In this document: piece by piece, positions 35,705 through 48,968 of the stretch | Layout of the letters: the number at the start of each line of letters is the position of its first letter | How positions within the stretch are numbered: the stretch's first letter is position 1 | DNA from: Iris pallida | Taxonomy: Eukaryota > Streptophyta > Magnoliopsida > Asparagales > Iridaceae | DNA length: 64,000 nucleotides | Assembly: GCA_029216955.1 (NCBI GenBank) | Contig: JANAVB010009598.1 | Location: forward strand, 26,540,001-26,604,000 | Direction: 5' to 3' | Program-made: the position numbers and the translations under genes | The notes under the pieces: generated by a model | Told to the model about the DNA's origin: nothing | Seen by the model: the letters and a program-made list of their open reading frames with translations, nothing else | Database searches by the model: none

Positions 35705-36279
35705 GAGCTCTCCAAGCAGCAGTGACATTTCGAAGCCATACAGTAGACAAGTCGGCTAATGTTGTCATCCGTAGGGAGTTTGTTGTGTAGGGTCCTCTAT
35801 AGTAATACTGACCATTTTATAGGTATGCAAGTACTCTATATATGCTTAAAATGGGGCAACAAAGGCCTAGGGTAGCGAGAGACCTCCCAAGCCGCAGCCA
35901 ATGAAAACTTTCCTGAGGGAGATTGCCTCCAACGCCAACCGCCATCAATTTGAGTCATGTGTGCCGATGAGAGCTGTCGCCTCTGAAGCAATCTTTTCCA
36001 AACATGAGATGCATTAGAGGTTATTGCAACGTCTGAGGCCAAAGCATGAGAGAAGTACTTCGTCTTGAAGGACCACGTCCATAGGCTGTCTCGAGTGTTA
36101 AATTTCCACCAAAGCTTGATGGTCATTGCATTCATTACGTCTTCTAGCCTTTTAACTCCTAGCCTGCCTTCTTCTTTCTTTCTTTCTTACTATTTTATCC
36201 CAAGCCAACCATGTTCTTTTCGCCTTCCATCATGTGCGCCCCAAAAGAAATTAGAGAACATCGTCTCCAATCTGTGCAG
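35705..36279 (-). pseudogene. LINE ORF2 remnant: zinc-finger RT-associated region
   Basis: Minus-strand frames read NFFWGAHDGRRKEHGWLGIK (36190-36260 region) and KLWWKFNTRDSLWTWSFKTK (35836-36135). They are followed by SPSGKFSLAAAWE, the string that opens the RVT zinc-binding region of plant LINEs. It joins the LINE piece at 51999 once element E is removed; the frame shifts at that point. TSD TGCAG is at 36275-36279. Confidence 0.85.
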
Positions 36280-36644
36280 TGTAGTGCCCCGCTCCTCGCG
36301 GTCTGCTATGTAATACCTATGGCTTGCTGACTCAGTCTTGAACTGAGTATTTGGGAAAACCTTTGTCGGTATCGATTGATCACGGATGAAATGCAATGAA
36401 CCTTTCTAATTGATGGATTAGCTTCTATTAAAATGAATCCAAGAGTTTTATTGAAATGTTTTCTTTCGCTGTTTGATTTTGATGAATATATTTTCGTGTT
36501 GGTTTTTGATGATTAGTTTTAATTGTTCGCTTTTATCGCATTTCGTATTTATTTCGAATCTTGAGAGAAAGAGAACGAAGTATGCTAATCAACTGTTCGT
36601 GCCAATGTAGGACGCGTGAACTGCTCGTGAACGGCATGTGAAGT
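36280..36644 (+). repeat. Element E 5' LTR, left part
   Basis: TGTAGTGCCCCGCTCCTCGC... identical in layout to 50249-50613. It stops at the GAAGT duplication (36640-36644), where solo LTR F entered. Confidence 0.93.
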
Positions 36645-37342
36645 TGTAAAATCCCTTATAATTTAAAAGAATATTTAAATTATTTTTGGATTTTATTTAA
36701 TTCTAATTTATTTTTATCTTATTTATATTATATAAAAGAACTATAGCCATGGTTGAGTTTGAGTATGCAAGACGAGCAGAAAGTATGGCATGCCTAGCGT
36801 AGTCGGGTGCTTTAACTAGTATACTAGCCATGTTAGGAATGCCATGGTCATATTGTAATCTCTTGCATGTTAACCATTCAAATTATGGCACAAGTTATAT
36901 TTTATTTAATTAATTAGTTAAGAAAGCCTTTATGACTTTTTAGGAGACCCGATTGCACCAAACCTTCCCAAATCTCTTCCAAGCCAGACCCAACCCTATG
37001 TAGGCATGTTGGGCATTAATAAATATTAATAATTACATTTATTTGTATTTAATTCAGATTTTGTAGTGTACTTACATAGATAGAATTAAATAGTTCTATA
37101 TTAGGAAACCCCTTTTTAAATCCTCAATCCAATCAACTTGCCAACTCACCAAATAAACAAATCATGCCAAGTGGACCCCCACCATGCTTATTTCGGCCAA
37201 GTAACCCCCCCATGTCTGAATGCATCAAATTAAATAGGATTTAAATCCTAGATTGCTCAAAATTCATTTAAGGATATGTTTAAATATACCAACTTATCCC
37301 AAACCTTAACCAAATTCTAATCTTTCTCTCCCTCACCTTTGG

Positions 37343-39443
37343 TGTAATGCCCCGCTCCGCACGGTACATTATGATGAGTCGTTGACTCAAAGATTTGTGT
37401 TGAACTGATGAAGTATCGATGCGAATCGATGCGAGAGTTACATTGGCCAAAGGTAAGCTTTGAGTCGATTAGAATCTATGGATCGAATCGATGCAAAGGA
37501 TAAGTCCCGTTGAGCAAGTACTGATTTTAGTTGATCTGGTGTGCAGGCTATACCTTTATGCTGGATTACGGATCATGGCATGGGCACGATAGGCCAACTC
37601 AACCGAGTAGTTCAAAGGAATGACTAAGTTCGATAGTTAGCAATGTGACCAAGTTATGGAAGCGAGCCGCTTCAGCTCGACAAGGCGACAAGGCGTATCG
37701 GCTTAAGGTGGGCGGGTTCTCGATTCTCTCTCCCTATTCCTTCACGTCTAGTAAAAATATGCCATTGTATGCGTAAGTAGCTATTGAGTTAGCGAACATG
37801 GCTCGGGCGAATTAAGGTCTCAGTATGTGTCGAACACTAAGGTAGAACATTGAACATTGAACATTGAACAATTAAAGCGACGTGCATCAAGTGTACGGGT
37901 CGTGGTAGGGCAATAATGGTAGAATATTAAAATATAATATTGAGATGTGCATCACGTGCACGGCTCCAAGAATATTGAACACTAGGTCTAGAACATTGAT
38001 TACAGCATTAAGCGTGCCCTCGTGCACTTAAGCTTCGAAAAGACTAAGTAACGACGGAACTAGGCTATATGAATAACTTATGAAAGGAACGCGTTGAATA
38101 AGAATACGAGAAGTCTAAGCCGTTGGGCGTCGTGCATCAATACGAATGTGTTGGGGCATAATGCCGTCGGAACTTGAGATAGAGAGAACGGATTATGTTT
38201 ACGGAACATGAATATGTTTATGGAGCATGAATATGTTTATGAAACGTAAGATTTGGTTGGAATGATATGACTTGTATGCTATGGCGCGTATTGCATGGTC
38301 AATGGACTCGGATGGCCCGTGCACGGGTGCAGCTTCCCTCGGACGGTTACGACCGGGGCACCGGGACCGTTCGACCTAGGAGGGAATTGTATGGTATTTA
38401 TGGTGCACATTATTCGAACGGTTTACGACCGACCAGTGTTGTGATAAACTATGATATCAGTAAATTTGGGATCCTTTGGATATTGGGCTATCAACCCGTA
38501 TCGAAGCGATCATAGGCTTACACATAAGAGATGCCAAGTCCATTACGGTGCAAAATACCGTGACCTTCATATAGATAGGGCCGGTGGGCTGAGATTAGAG
38601 TTAGGTGCAGGCGCAGGGCTGCGACCCTTATGCATTGTTTGAGTTTATGATTGGTGGGTTGCGCGAATTGAATGATTTCTTATGTAATGTTCTAACCCTT
38701 ACAGGCTAGGCAAATGGGACGGAGCTATGCACAATTCACTATGTTTATGTTTCAGATTTTGTCTAACTGTATCTGCTGTAGGAATACGATGTAGGACACA
38801 TTTACGATGAGTTGCTATACATTGAATATTGCCATAAAACTGATCCTAAGGCTAAATAGAAAGATCACCAAATTAAGATGCATGTTTCACTAAAGAATAC
38901 TTAGTGTTTGGTTTGGGTGCGAGCGAGTCTTGATCAGTGCGAAGCGAGGATGAAAGCACTAATCCCCCACTAGTTTGCGTGCAGGTTCAGGTTATGATCG
39001 GCTCGGGGCGGAGCTTGGCTTGGACGTGCCGAGGCATGGAGTCCTTAGCGTTTTAAGAGAAGCTACCGCATAGGCGTTCGGACTTGCGACATGAAGATGT
39101 TCGACCGAAGACTAGTAGATGGCTATAAAAAGGCATAATGTATAGAACAATGTAATCCTTTGTGAGCTAGAGAGATCATGAGCGTTGTAGCCAATTGGCA
39201 TATATGTTGGGCTATTCAGAGCCTTTGTAATCTTCAGTTTGTTATCAATAAAAGAGATTCTTATGTTATACTTTATTTCCTTCTGCTGCTTATGTTATCT
39301 ATTTGAGATAAATACTATGTGAACCTGTTATCTTGCCTTACACGAGCGTAACTCCAGGCTTGTGCGACATCATGCCCCAGCGAGGACGATGATTCGGGTG
39401 AAATCTAGCGAGGACGAGCGATTTCCCGGATCGGGGCATGACA
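37343..39443 (+). repeat. Element G 5' LTR
   Basis: TGTAATGCCCCGCTCCGCAC...GATCGGGGCATGACA, 2101 bp. It has TATCAATAAAAGAGATTC near 39244, a likely polyadenylation region. Confidence 0.94.
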
Positions 39444-39446
39444 ATT

Positions 39447-39458
39447 TGGTATCAGAGC
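39447..39458 (+). other. Element G primer-binding site (initiator Met tRNA)
   Basis: TGGTATCAGAGC, three bases after the LTR; a perfect match to the complement of the plant initiator tRNA-Met 3' end. Confidence 0.93.
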
Positions 39459-42400
39459 GGTTCCATCCTCTGGACCGTGCATGAATCTCTTTAATCTTCA
39501 GTTGCTTCGCTATCGAATTCAGTTGACTCTAAGTTGTTTCCGCAACCGCATGGCTCATGGATCTGCTCGATGCTAGATTGGATGTTCCATACAATAAGTC
39601 TATATTAAGTGCGTACGTCTGCCACAAGTATGTCGCGACTATCACGCTATCTTCGAGTGCCATCGGAGAATGTTGGTTGTACGAAGTACAACAAAATTAT
39701 GAAACGTTGGTTGCACGAAGTACAACGAGTTATGGAATGTTGGTCGCACGAAGTACAACAAATATGGTGATGTTGGTTGCACGAAGTGCAATAATATACA
39801 TACTGTTGATCGCACAAAATGCGAGAAGTTATGTGTTGTTGGTCGTACGAAGTACGAGGAGTTATGTGTTGTTGGTCGCACGAAGTGCGAGGAGATATGT
39901 GTTATTAGTTGCACAAAGTGCAATGGGTCGATATGTGAGGCGATGCGTGTTATGTTGCTATGCGAACGGTTATGTGTTGTTGGTTGAGTGCAGCAAGTCG
40001 TTAATAGTTTATTGCATTGGCACAACGAGTCAACATGGTAGGATACATGTTGTATGGCTATACGGATCGATAGCGATATGTTAAATGAGATTGAGCAATG
40101 ACCTTAAGTATCGAGAATGAGTTGTTGCACGAGTTACAATGAGTGAGATTGGAAGATCGTGGATGCGGTAATAACGATTCGAGATGGTCGCTAAGTCGAG
40201 CTTGAGTAGGCGAACATGTATATTGGTCGAATGTCACGTTGAGCTTTGAATGAGCGAATATTGCGTGTGTGGTTGATATGATCGCTAAGGCACGGTTAGA
40301 TTTGAATAAATGTCGAACTTGAGCGAACGATAGGGCATGTTGGTCTAGTTGTTGTGCCAACTCGAGTAAGAAGAATGCTAGAGCTGGGATCAAGAAAGAT
40401 CGCCATACGAGATAGTTGATTGGAAATAGATGTTGGACCTATGCGGAGTGTAAAGTTGAGTGATGATACGATTTTGAGTGGTATATGAAATACCACTTGT
40501 GCGATAAGTGTAGCGAAGTATTGTATCGATAACGATAGGCTCAATTTCTGAGTGGTATATGGAATACCACTTAATGATAGCTATGTTAAGCCGTTTGGTG
40601 ACTTGCGATAGATTTCGTCGAGACGATTATGTTGTTATGATATGTTTGTCCTCAACGGACAAAGTAGTACCGAGACTCGAATGGGAATGACTTGATAGAA
40701 GTCGATGCAAGTATGCCTTGATGAATTGAGTTGAACGATTATGCGCGAGTCGTATGCATAGATAATACGTCGGACGAATATTCGTTAAGTGTAAGTCAAA
40801 CGATAGATGGAGCATAGCGAGAGAATGTTACGTTGAGGAAATAGTCAACCCGGTCGAATGTACGTGAGTTAGTACGAAGACTTGTTCGGAACGTGTTGAG
40901 TAGGTACGAAGAAATTATACGAACAAATTTGAGTTAGCGCGAGGAGTCGGTAGCACGACTTTAGAAGTGCGAGTTAGGGATATGAGAATGAATATGTGAA
41001 TTAGAAATTGTATCATGATGATAATAGATAGTTACAACGAAATGGATCTTGATGTGTGCAAGACTTGATTCGTATTCGAGTTCGGATGATAATAGTGATT
41101 GCAACGAATTGGAGCTTACGAGAAAAGAAGATGTTCAAGTTATGCATATCGACGATGGTATTGAGACGTATCAAAGACGATATATAATAACTCGGGGATA
41201 CTCTGATCAAATGAACGAAAATTGTGTTGAGCATTGTTGTTGGATGAATAGGATGCAACTTAAGTTATGGCAATTGGGACGATAACGGTAGGAGTGCTTT
41301 AAAAAATTTAAGAGTGGATGGATGTTACTTGAGTGAAAATGAAAGTGCTTGATTGTTTCGAGGATAACCACAATGTTGACATTCTTGTCTTATGCGAGTG
41401 CAACTCCAGCATCGCACATGCATCACGCCAAATTAGGGCGATTATTTCGCATGAGCGCTGGTATGGCGATTCATACAGCGGGGATGATTAAACTTACAAG
41501 GCATGGCAAATTGGATTCGACTTGTGGTTTGATGCAAAAGTTGTTTGAGGATGGTTTCGATGATTATGGAATGTGTCGAACTATGATCACGATAGGTAAA
41601 CTCGGATCTGAGGCGAGTAGATGTCATACGACTAGCAAAGATAGTCGAAGGTAATGCATGAGTGATTCGAGTAGTAACGGCGCACAAGCGCATGAGTCAT
41701 TCGAGTAGCAACGACGCATCAGTTGTACGGGAGTAGAGAAATTGTAGATTGGTAAATTATGTCGAATTAGATAAAGTCATATAGGAATTATCGGGAATTG
41801 ATTTGGCTTCGCGATAGGATATAGCATGGTTCGTTGTAACTGTCCCTTGTTGATGATCTTTAATTATCGAGCGTAGTTTCGGGGCAGATGACCCTAGAAG
41901 ACTTGACCGCCAAATCAAGTGAATGTTAAAGTCCCATAGGATGACCCTAAAGAAGTCGCATAAGAAATTTTGTCAAGGATGAGGAATGATTTAGTACATG
42001 TTGAGGATAAGTCTAAGCGAGTGAGTATCATATTTCGGAAGTTAGCGAGTAGCCTTCGACTAGATCGATATGGTTAGAAAGTTTATGATCGATCGAATGG
42101 ATACGTAGATAGACTTGGTTAGTCGATGATCGAGTAGATGTTGAGGAACGTGCCTAGTATAGTGATGCGGTAAGACGATTGCAAGGATTTTGCAATGTAC
42201 GAGAGCAATGAGTGGAAGAACGATCCTAAGAGTGGTGTCGTAGATCGATTTGAGTAACGGTTAGGCTATGTGTGTTTGGGCGCGCGATCTATGTTACGAA
42301 ATGCACTAGTTGGGATTGATTCAAAGATTGAGTGAGGAATTCCTATTCGATCAAGGATCGGAGATGGGCGCATCGTAAGAGACCTTGGGTCGGAAAGATT

Positions 42401-43118
42401 ATTGCCTTTGAGCATCGTAGACTCAAGTTGATCTCTTGTATCGGAAGAGATTAAGCACGATGTCTGGATAAGTTACCTAGTGGGGGTAGCCCCAGACGCA
42501 ATACGTAGGTAGTTCGAGAATGTGGATCGTGTCAGAATAGTTGAGTGCAATGCATAGTACGAATTGTAGGCAAGGAAAGTTAGACATATTGGACTTAGTC
42601 CATGTCATTAAGGCCAAATGTTATAAATGATTGGATGAAGGACTTGAGTTATACGAGAGATAGAAAACGGTTGGGCGAATAGGTGTTGCGAAGAATTATT
42701 GCGATCATATGCTCAATGACTTGATGCAATGCGTGCGTTAGATGACCAGAGAGAAACTTATGAGATCGAACTAATAGTTTTGAGTTAAGTTATGTGCAAG
42801 ATGTTGGAAGATGATCGCATGTTATGGAATAAACATACGAGGAGTATTTTGGGAATAGGCGCTAAGATATGACAAAGTCGAGTACGAACTGATTAGTGCT
42901 TGAGGATTTAAGTAGAGCTTGTTAGTTGTCCCGATATCCTACAACTAAGCTTGGCTGAAATGCATATATTGGTAGGACGCCTAAAATATATGTATGATCC
43001 AAACTAAGTTGTATGATTCCAACAATAGTATCACGAGATCGTGAAACGATCTAGCGAGACACATGGATTAAGTGCTGGTTTCGGTTCGAGGACGAACCTT
43101 GTTTTGAGTGGTATATTA
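39459..43118 (+). mobile_element. Element G internal region, non-coding
   Basis: The longest frame (175 codons from 39557) is produced by a 33-bp tandem repeat. The rest consists of GA/TCG-rich unique sequence with two perfect AGTGGTAT/ATACCACT hairpins (40477-40497, 40551-40571). No zinc knuckle, protease, RT or integrase motifs were found. Confidence 0.8.
39672..39934 (+). repeat. 33-bp tandem repeat, about eight copies, hairpin in each
   Basis: Units resemble GTTGGTCGCACGAAGTACAA then CGAGTTATGGAAT. Each unit centres on an inverted repeat of the type GTTGTAC-GAA-GTACAAC. The stem bases co-vary between units (see findings). Because 33 is a multiple of 3, the frame stays open as 11-residue repeats around LVARS. 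Confidence 0.88.
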
Positions 43119-45197
43119 TGTAATGCCCCGCTCCGCACGGCGCATTATGATGAGTCGTTGACTCGAAGAGTTGCGTTGACCCGATGAAGTATCAATGCGA
43201 ATCGATGCAAGAGTTACGTTGGCCAAAGGTAAGCTTTGAGTCGATTGGAATCTATGGATCGAATCAATACAAAGGATAAGTCCCGTTGAGCAAGTGCTGA
43301 TTTTAGTTGATCTGGTGTGCAGGCTATGCTTTTGGATCGTGGCATGGGTACGATAGGCCAACTCAACCGAGTAGTTCAAAGGAATGACTAAGTTCGAGAG
43401 ATAGCTATGCGACCAAGTTATGGAAGCGTGCCGCTTCAGCTCGACGAGGCGACAAGGCGTATCAGCTTAAGGTGGGCGGGTTCTTGACTGTCTCTCCCTG
43501 TTCCTTCACGTCTAATAAAAATACGCTATTGTATGCGTAAGTAGCTATTGAGTTAGCGAGCGTGGCTCAGGCGAATTAAGGTCTCAGTATGTATCGAACA
43601 CTAAGGTAGAACATTGAACATTGAACAATTGAAGCGACGTATATCAAGTGTACAGGTCGCGGTAGGACAATGATGGTAGAACATTGAAAGATGATATTGA
43701 GATGTGCATCACGTGTACGGCTCCGAGAACATTGAACACTAGGTCTAGAATATTGATTACAGCGTTAAGCGTGCCCTCGTGCACTTAAGCTACGAAAAGA
43801 CTAAGTAATTACGGAACTAGGCTATATGAATAACTTAAGAAAGGAACGCGTTGAACAAGAATATGAGAAGTCTAAGCCGTTCGGCATCGTGCATCAATAC
43901 GGATGTGTTTGGGCATAATGCCGTCGGAACTTGAGATAGAGAGAAAGGATTATGTTTACGGAACATGAATATGTTTATGGAGCATGAATCTGTTTATGGA
44001 ACGTAAGATTTGGTTGGAATGATATGACTTGTATGCTATGGCACGTATTACATGGTCAATGGACTCGGATGGCCCGTGCACGGGTGCGGCTTCCCTCGGA
44101 CGGTTACGACCGGGGCACCGGGACCGTTCGGCCTAGGAGGGAATTATGTATGGTATTTATGGTGCACATCATTCGGACGGTTTACGACCGACCAGTGTTG
44201 TGATAAGCTATGATATCAGTAAGTTTAGGGTCCTTCGGATATTGGGCTAGCAACCCGTATCGAAGCGATTATAGGCTTACACATAAGAGATGCCAAGTCC
44301 ATTACGGTACAAAATACCGTGACCTTCATATAGATAGGACCGGTGGGCTGAGATTAGAGTTGGGTACAGACATAGGGCCTGCGACCCTTATGCATTGTTT
44401 GTGTTTATGATTGGTGGATTGCACAAATTGAATGATTTCTTATGTAATGTTCTAACCCTTACAGGCTAGGCAAATGGGACAGAGCTATGCACAATTCACT
44501 ATGTTTATGTTTCAGATTATGTCTAACTGTATCTGCTGCAAGAACACGCTATAGGACACATTTATGATAAGTTGCTATACATTGAATATTGTCATGAAAC
44601 TGATCCTAAGGCTAAATAGAAAGATCACCAAATTAAGATGCATGTTTTACTAAAGAATACTTAGTGTTTGGTTTGGGTACGAGCGGGTCTTGATCAGTGC
44701 GAAGCGAGGACGAAAGCACTAATCTCCTACTAGTTTGTGTGCAGGTTCAGGTTATGATCGGCTCGAGCTTGGCTTGGACGCGCCGAGGCATGGAGTCCTT
44801 AGCGTTTCAAGAGAAGCTACCGCATAGGCGTTCGGACTTACGACATGGAGATATTCGGCCGAAGACTACTAGGTGGCTATAAAGAGGCATAATGTATGGA
44901 ACAATGTAATTCTTTGTGAGCTAGAGAGATCATGAGCATTGTAGCCAATTGGCATATATGTTGGGCTATTCAGAGCCTTTGTAATCTTCAGTTTGTTATC
45001 AATAAAAGAGATTCTTATGTTATACTTTGTTTCCTTCCGCTGCTTATGTTATCAATTTGAGATAAACACTATGTGAACCTATTATCTTGTCTTGTACGAG
45101 CGTAACTCCAGGCTCGTGCGGTATCACGCCCCAGCAAGGACGATGATTCGGGTGAAATCTAGCGAGGATGAGCGATTTTCCGATTCGGGGCGTGACA
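43119..45197 (+). repeat. Element G 3' LTR
   Basis: TGTAATGCCCCGCTCCGCAC...ATTCGGGGCGTGACA, 2079 bp, followed by TTTGG. In the first 115 bp I count about nine differences from the 5' LTR, mostly transitions. Confidence 0.94.
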
Positions 45198-47399
45198 TTT
45201 GGTCGACCAAAACCCCTTTTCCTCTCCATAATTTCGGCAGCAACAAACTCCCCATAGCATCTATACATAATCTCCTCCATTGCACATCTCTCCATCCTTC
45301 ACAAAAACTCATCTTCTCCACCATACATCCCCGAAATCCCTCAAAACAAATCCTAAAAATTCCATCTCTCCCATCCAATCCTCTATAGCCATTATCAACT
45401 CGCCCATACTCACCATTAGAGGATTAGCAAGCGAGGATAGAGGAAAAGATTGGAGCTTTGGTGAAGAGAAGTCATCATCACCCTTTCTAGCAAGGATCTT
45501 TGGTAAGACCCAAATCTTTTCTTCTAAAAACCTTTGCTAAAATTCTTTAGAAAATATGTTATTAATTCTGTAGAAATCATATTTTGATGGCTTTTGTTAG
45601 GTATAATCATCCATAAAGGTTTCATAAAATATATGCGTAATATTCATGTGTCGGTAGGATCAAAATTAATCCTATTGTAAAGGAACTATGAGTTATTGGT
45701 GCCTATTTTTGAAACTGAATTTTATGTGTGTTTATATACATAAATTAGAATTTTTAAGTATTTTTCCACGATTTTAGCAACTCAAATCTGGTCGAAAAAA
45801 TTGTAGGTCAAAACTAGCTAATTCCGGATAACCGGCTGACCTAGAATGTTCCAAACATGTAGTATAACTCAACCCTTGTACCTATGATATTATTTTATGA
45901 AATAAATAATTTTATTGCTGTTTAAAATATATTTTTGGTTATTTTAGCAATTTTGAGTCATCAACTATGTTCCGGGTGTGTTTCAGGTAGACTAGTTGAC
46001 TTATTAATCAACTAGTCAAAAATGTCTTTAGAAATATTAATTCTAGAATTTTAGAGATAAATATGTAGAAAATTAGTTTAAATATTATTTTTATGATTTT
46101 TATATGATTTTTAAGTATGTTATTGAAGTAGGGGCATAACCGACTAATTAAAAGTTAGAAATCCTATAACTGTGTTTCGATGTCTCATAGAACCTGTGTG
46201 TGATTGTATGGATCTAAATGGTTCCACGAGAGATTAAATATAATTTTAATACATTATTTTGACTAATTAAGTCGTATCGTAAGTTTCATAAGTAGTGACT
46301 TAATTTAGTTAATTAATTATCTAGGAGCGTCGAGTTCCGGAGGCGTGGACGCGGGAGCGACGTTTCATATTTACAGCACGGAATCAGGCAAGATACCTTG
46401 TCATATTTACTGCTTACATTTAGTTGCATTTTATTGTATCTATATTCCTTGTTTATTATTTTCTTCTTGCATGTGGACCTAGAGTTAAGTGACTACCGTC
46501 AATAGAGTACATGTCATTAACTTGTCACGATTGTATCACGAGTTGTGTGTGAGTTATGAGTATCATATAGTAGTCACTTGCGTGTTGGCTAATCACCCGT
46601 GCGCATACGTAGGAATAACTGTCAATAGATGCATGTTAGAAGACTTGACAGTTATTGAATATAAACCGTATTATGGAAACGACACGTGTTGGTGTGTCGT
46701 GGTTACGATGCATGTATAGTATCATTAGGGGAGGGGACAGCTACTAGCGTAGGGGCTACATTTACTTTTTACACATTGATGGGTGATAGTGACTCGGATG
46801 AGCGCTACTTGCTGCCCGGCCGATAGTGTCTCGGATGAGCGCTACTTGACGGCCACTCTTTATTACTTGCTTGCGTGAATCCGTACAGCCCCTGCGTAGA
46901 ACGTTGTCCTCAAAGTGCATATCACATAGATGGTTAGGTACCCTATTGTGTTGTAGTTTATAGTATTTTTTTGCTTATGCAGTTACATGGCATGTTCTTC
47001 CTGTATCTTGTTACGTCCCTCTGAGGACCTGGTTATCTCTCCAGGTGTATGCTTTCATGATTTACTGCAGGTGTTCTAGCCAAGGCCGTGATCTTCTCCC
47101 TTCCTTCGAAGAGAATTACGCTTGGTTCGTTTGATATTTTATCGATTCACTTCTTGTATATTTTATTTTAAGATAGTTGGTAGTGTACTTTGTCTCCGTC
47201 CAACATTTGTACAAATGACTTTAATAAGTTGATTTTATGATATATTGGTTTGCGGATGAGATTAGCTTCATGGCTACTATATTTTACAGCTTATGTGTAC
47301 ATACGAGATATCCATATATTGGAGTATATTTCGTATGTAGACAGCTGACATGATACGTTTCTAGTCCTACGTATTTTGGGACTGGGGCGTTAAAGAAGT

Positions 47400-48783
47400 C
47401 CCTCCTTCTCTCAACTAAGATTCATCTCGGTGAGTTGCTTCAACTAAACAAACATTGATCTGTACGCCTAATAAAAAATGATCTCTAGTCCACTCTGTTG
47501 CCTTGCCCCCATGATCAACGATACCACATCAACAAAAGATAAGAGAAGATAATTGAATTGAATCAAATGCAAGGATATGTATTTCTACTCTATCTGCTCC
47601 ATAATAATGATAATCTGTTCGATTACTAAGTATGCTTGAAAAATATAGACATGTACAGACGAACTTATATGTGTTGAGATGAATAAGAAGGCACAAAATA
47701 AACGTGTCGTATATCTGTACATAAGTCCAAATGTGTCTCATCTGATAGAACGGCTAGAGCATGCATTTGGTCTCGGACAACTTGTACACAAGGAAATATT
47801 TGTCTTTCGGGTGGTATCTGGGGGCACCTGGAACCGCTCGACCTAGGAGAGATTAAGAGCACCCTGGGGTAAAAGAAATCCCATGTTAAAAGGGTAGCCA
47901 ACATCTGAGTCCTTAGCGACGAGCTGAACCAAAGAGTCACAGTGGCTAATCATGGGGATACCCCATGGACCAACATGTAGAATAGTCCACCTGCATGACC
48001 CGAATTACAACTTCAATATCTGCAAGAATGAAACATGAATTACTCGTTATGCAAATTGTGCTAACATATTTTTGTACAGCGATGACTATCGGCGATAGTA
48101 AGTTGCTTATGAAATACTTCTACTATCTTGTTCTTATGAATTGTTAAAAAGAACCTAGACAAGTAGAAATATCACTAGTAAATGTTAGCTCCACATGTTG
48201 ATTTAGTGTAGAGATTTGTGAGTTCGGCCAAAAGTCGCTCGCCAGTACATGATGTGTGCTGACCCACGTTGTGGGCATCCTTTTCAAAAAGCAAAAGGAG
48301 ACAGGAGGATTTCAAGTGAGGCACTAAAGCTCGTCTAGCCCTGTAGAGCTGTGGACTGCCTCGAAGCTTCTTTTCATTCCAGTCAAGCTTCAAGTTTCTT
48401 TTCCCTTAAAGGTGTCTTTTCATTTCCAGCATGTAATAAAGGGATATGATGTATGGGCATTGTGACTATTTTCAAAAGAGATTTTAAAGAGAATCATGTA
48501 GCCAATATAAGGCAAATCTGAGTTCACAAAGCTTTGTACTTGTATTCCTATCAAGTTTATCAATAAAAGAAGTATTTTTGTTTCAAATCTCTGTGTCCAA
48601 TATTTGGTTTTCTGCAATGAATGGGTGTATGCGTGTATTTTTGCTTGACTAGTTATTTTGTAAAGATACATGGCCGTGTGCAAGCGCAACTTAGGCTTGC
48701 ACGGCATCACGCCTTAACGAGGACGAACGATCCCGCAGGAATCCAGGCAAGACGGACGACCCTAGCGGAATCGGGGCGTGACA
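47400..48783 (+). repeat. Element E 5' LTR, right part
   Basis: Resumes with CCCTCCTTCTCTCAACTAAG after the GAAGT duplication and ends AATCGGGGCGTGACA. It includes TATCAATAAAAGAAG near 48560. Confidence 0.92.
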
Positions 48784-48786
48784 AAG

Positions 48787-48798
48787 TGGTATCAAAGC
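48787..48798 (+). other. Element E primer-binding site
   Basis: TGGTATCAAAGC, one mismatch to the initiator Met tRNA site TGGTATCAGAGC, three bases after the LTR. Confidence 0.88.
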
Positions 48799-48968
48799 AT
48801 GGTTTTACGTCCTTGGCCTCTTACAAATATCGTTTTCGAAAAATTATATAAAGTATTTTGATGGGTTTCAAAAAGGGTCCCGATTTTGAGTTATGAAAAC
48901 CAATGCCCCATACAATAAGTCCATAATATTTTATGAGACTGACAGAAGTTATACTATTTTATAGAAAA

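Larger units (their letters stand above)
37343..45197 (+). mobile_element. Element G: complete non-coding LTR retrotransposon (LARD-like)
   Basis: 5' LTR 37343-39443, internal region 39444-43118, 3' LTR 43119-45197, with perfect TTTGG duplications at 37338-37342 and 45198-45202. A Met-tRNA primer-binding site directly follows the 5' LTR. The 3.7-kb internal domain has no Gag or Pol motif in any frame, which fits a large retrotransposon derivative mobilised by enzymes from elsewhere. The LTRs are in the same family as E and J. Confidence 0.94.
36645..47394 (+). mobile_element. Solo LTR F inside the 5' LTR of E, itself split by G
   Basis: Starts TGTAAAATCCC and ends GGGGCGTTAAA (probably originally ...TTACA), flanked by GAAGT (36640-36644 and 47395-47399). 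The empty site is preserved as GACGT at 50609-50613 in E's other LTR. Without element G and its extra duplication, F is about 2890 bp. Its pieces are 36645-37342 and 45203-47394. It holds no gene; a 25-bp tandem duplication around CTCGGATGAGCGCTACTTG is at about 46784-46850. Confidence 0.9.

Noticed and set aside
39557..40084. 175-codon frame in element G as Gag
   Set aside because: Most of it is the 33-bp repeat; no Gag core or zinc knuckle.
45092..45388. Overlapping 80-98 codon frames on both strands at the G/F border
   Set aside because: They cross the LTR end and target duplication and have no domain.
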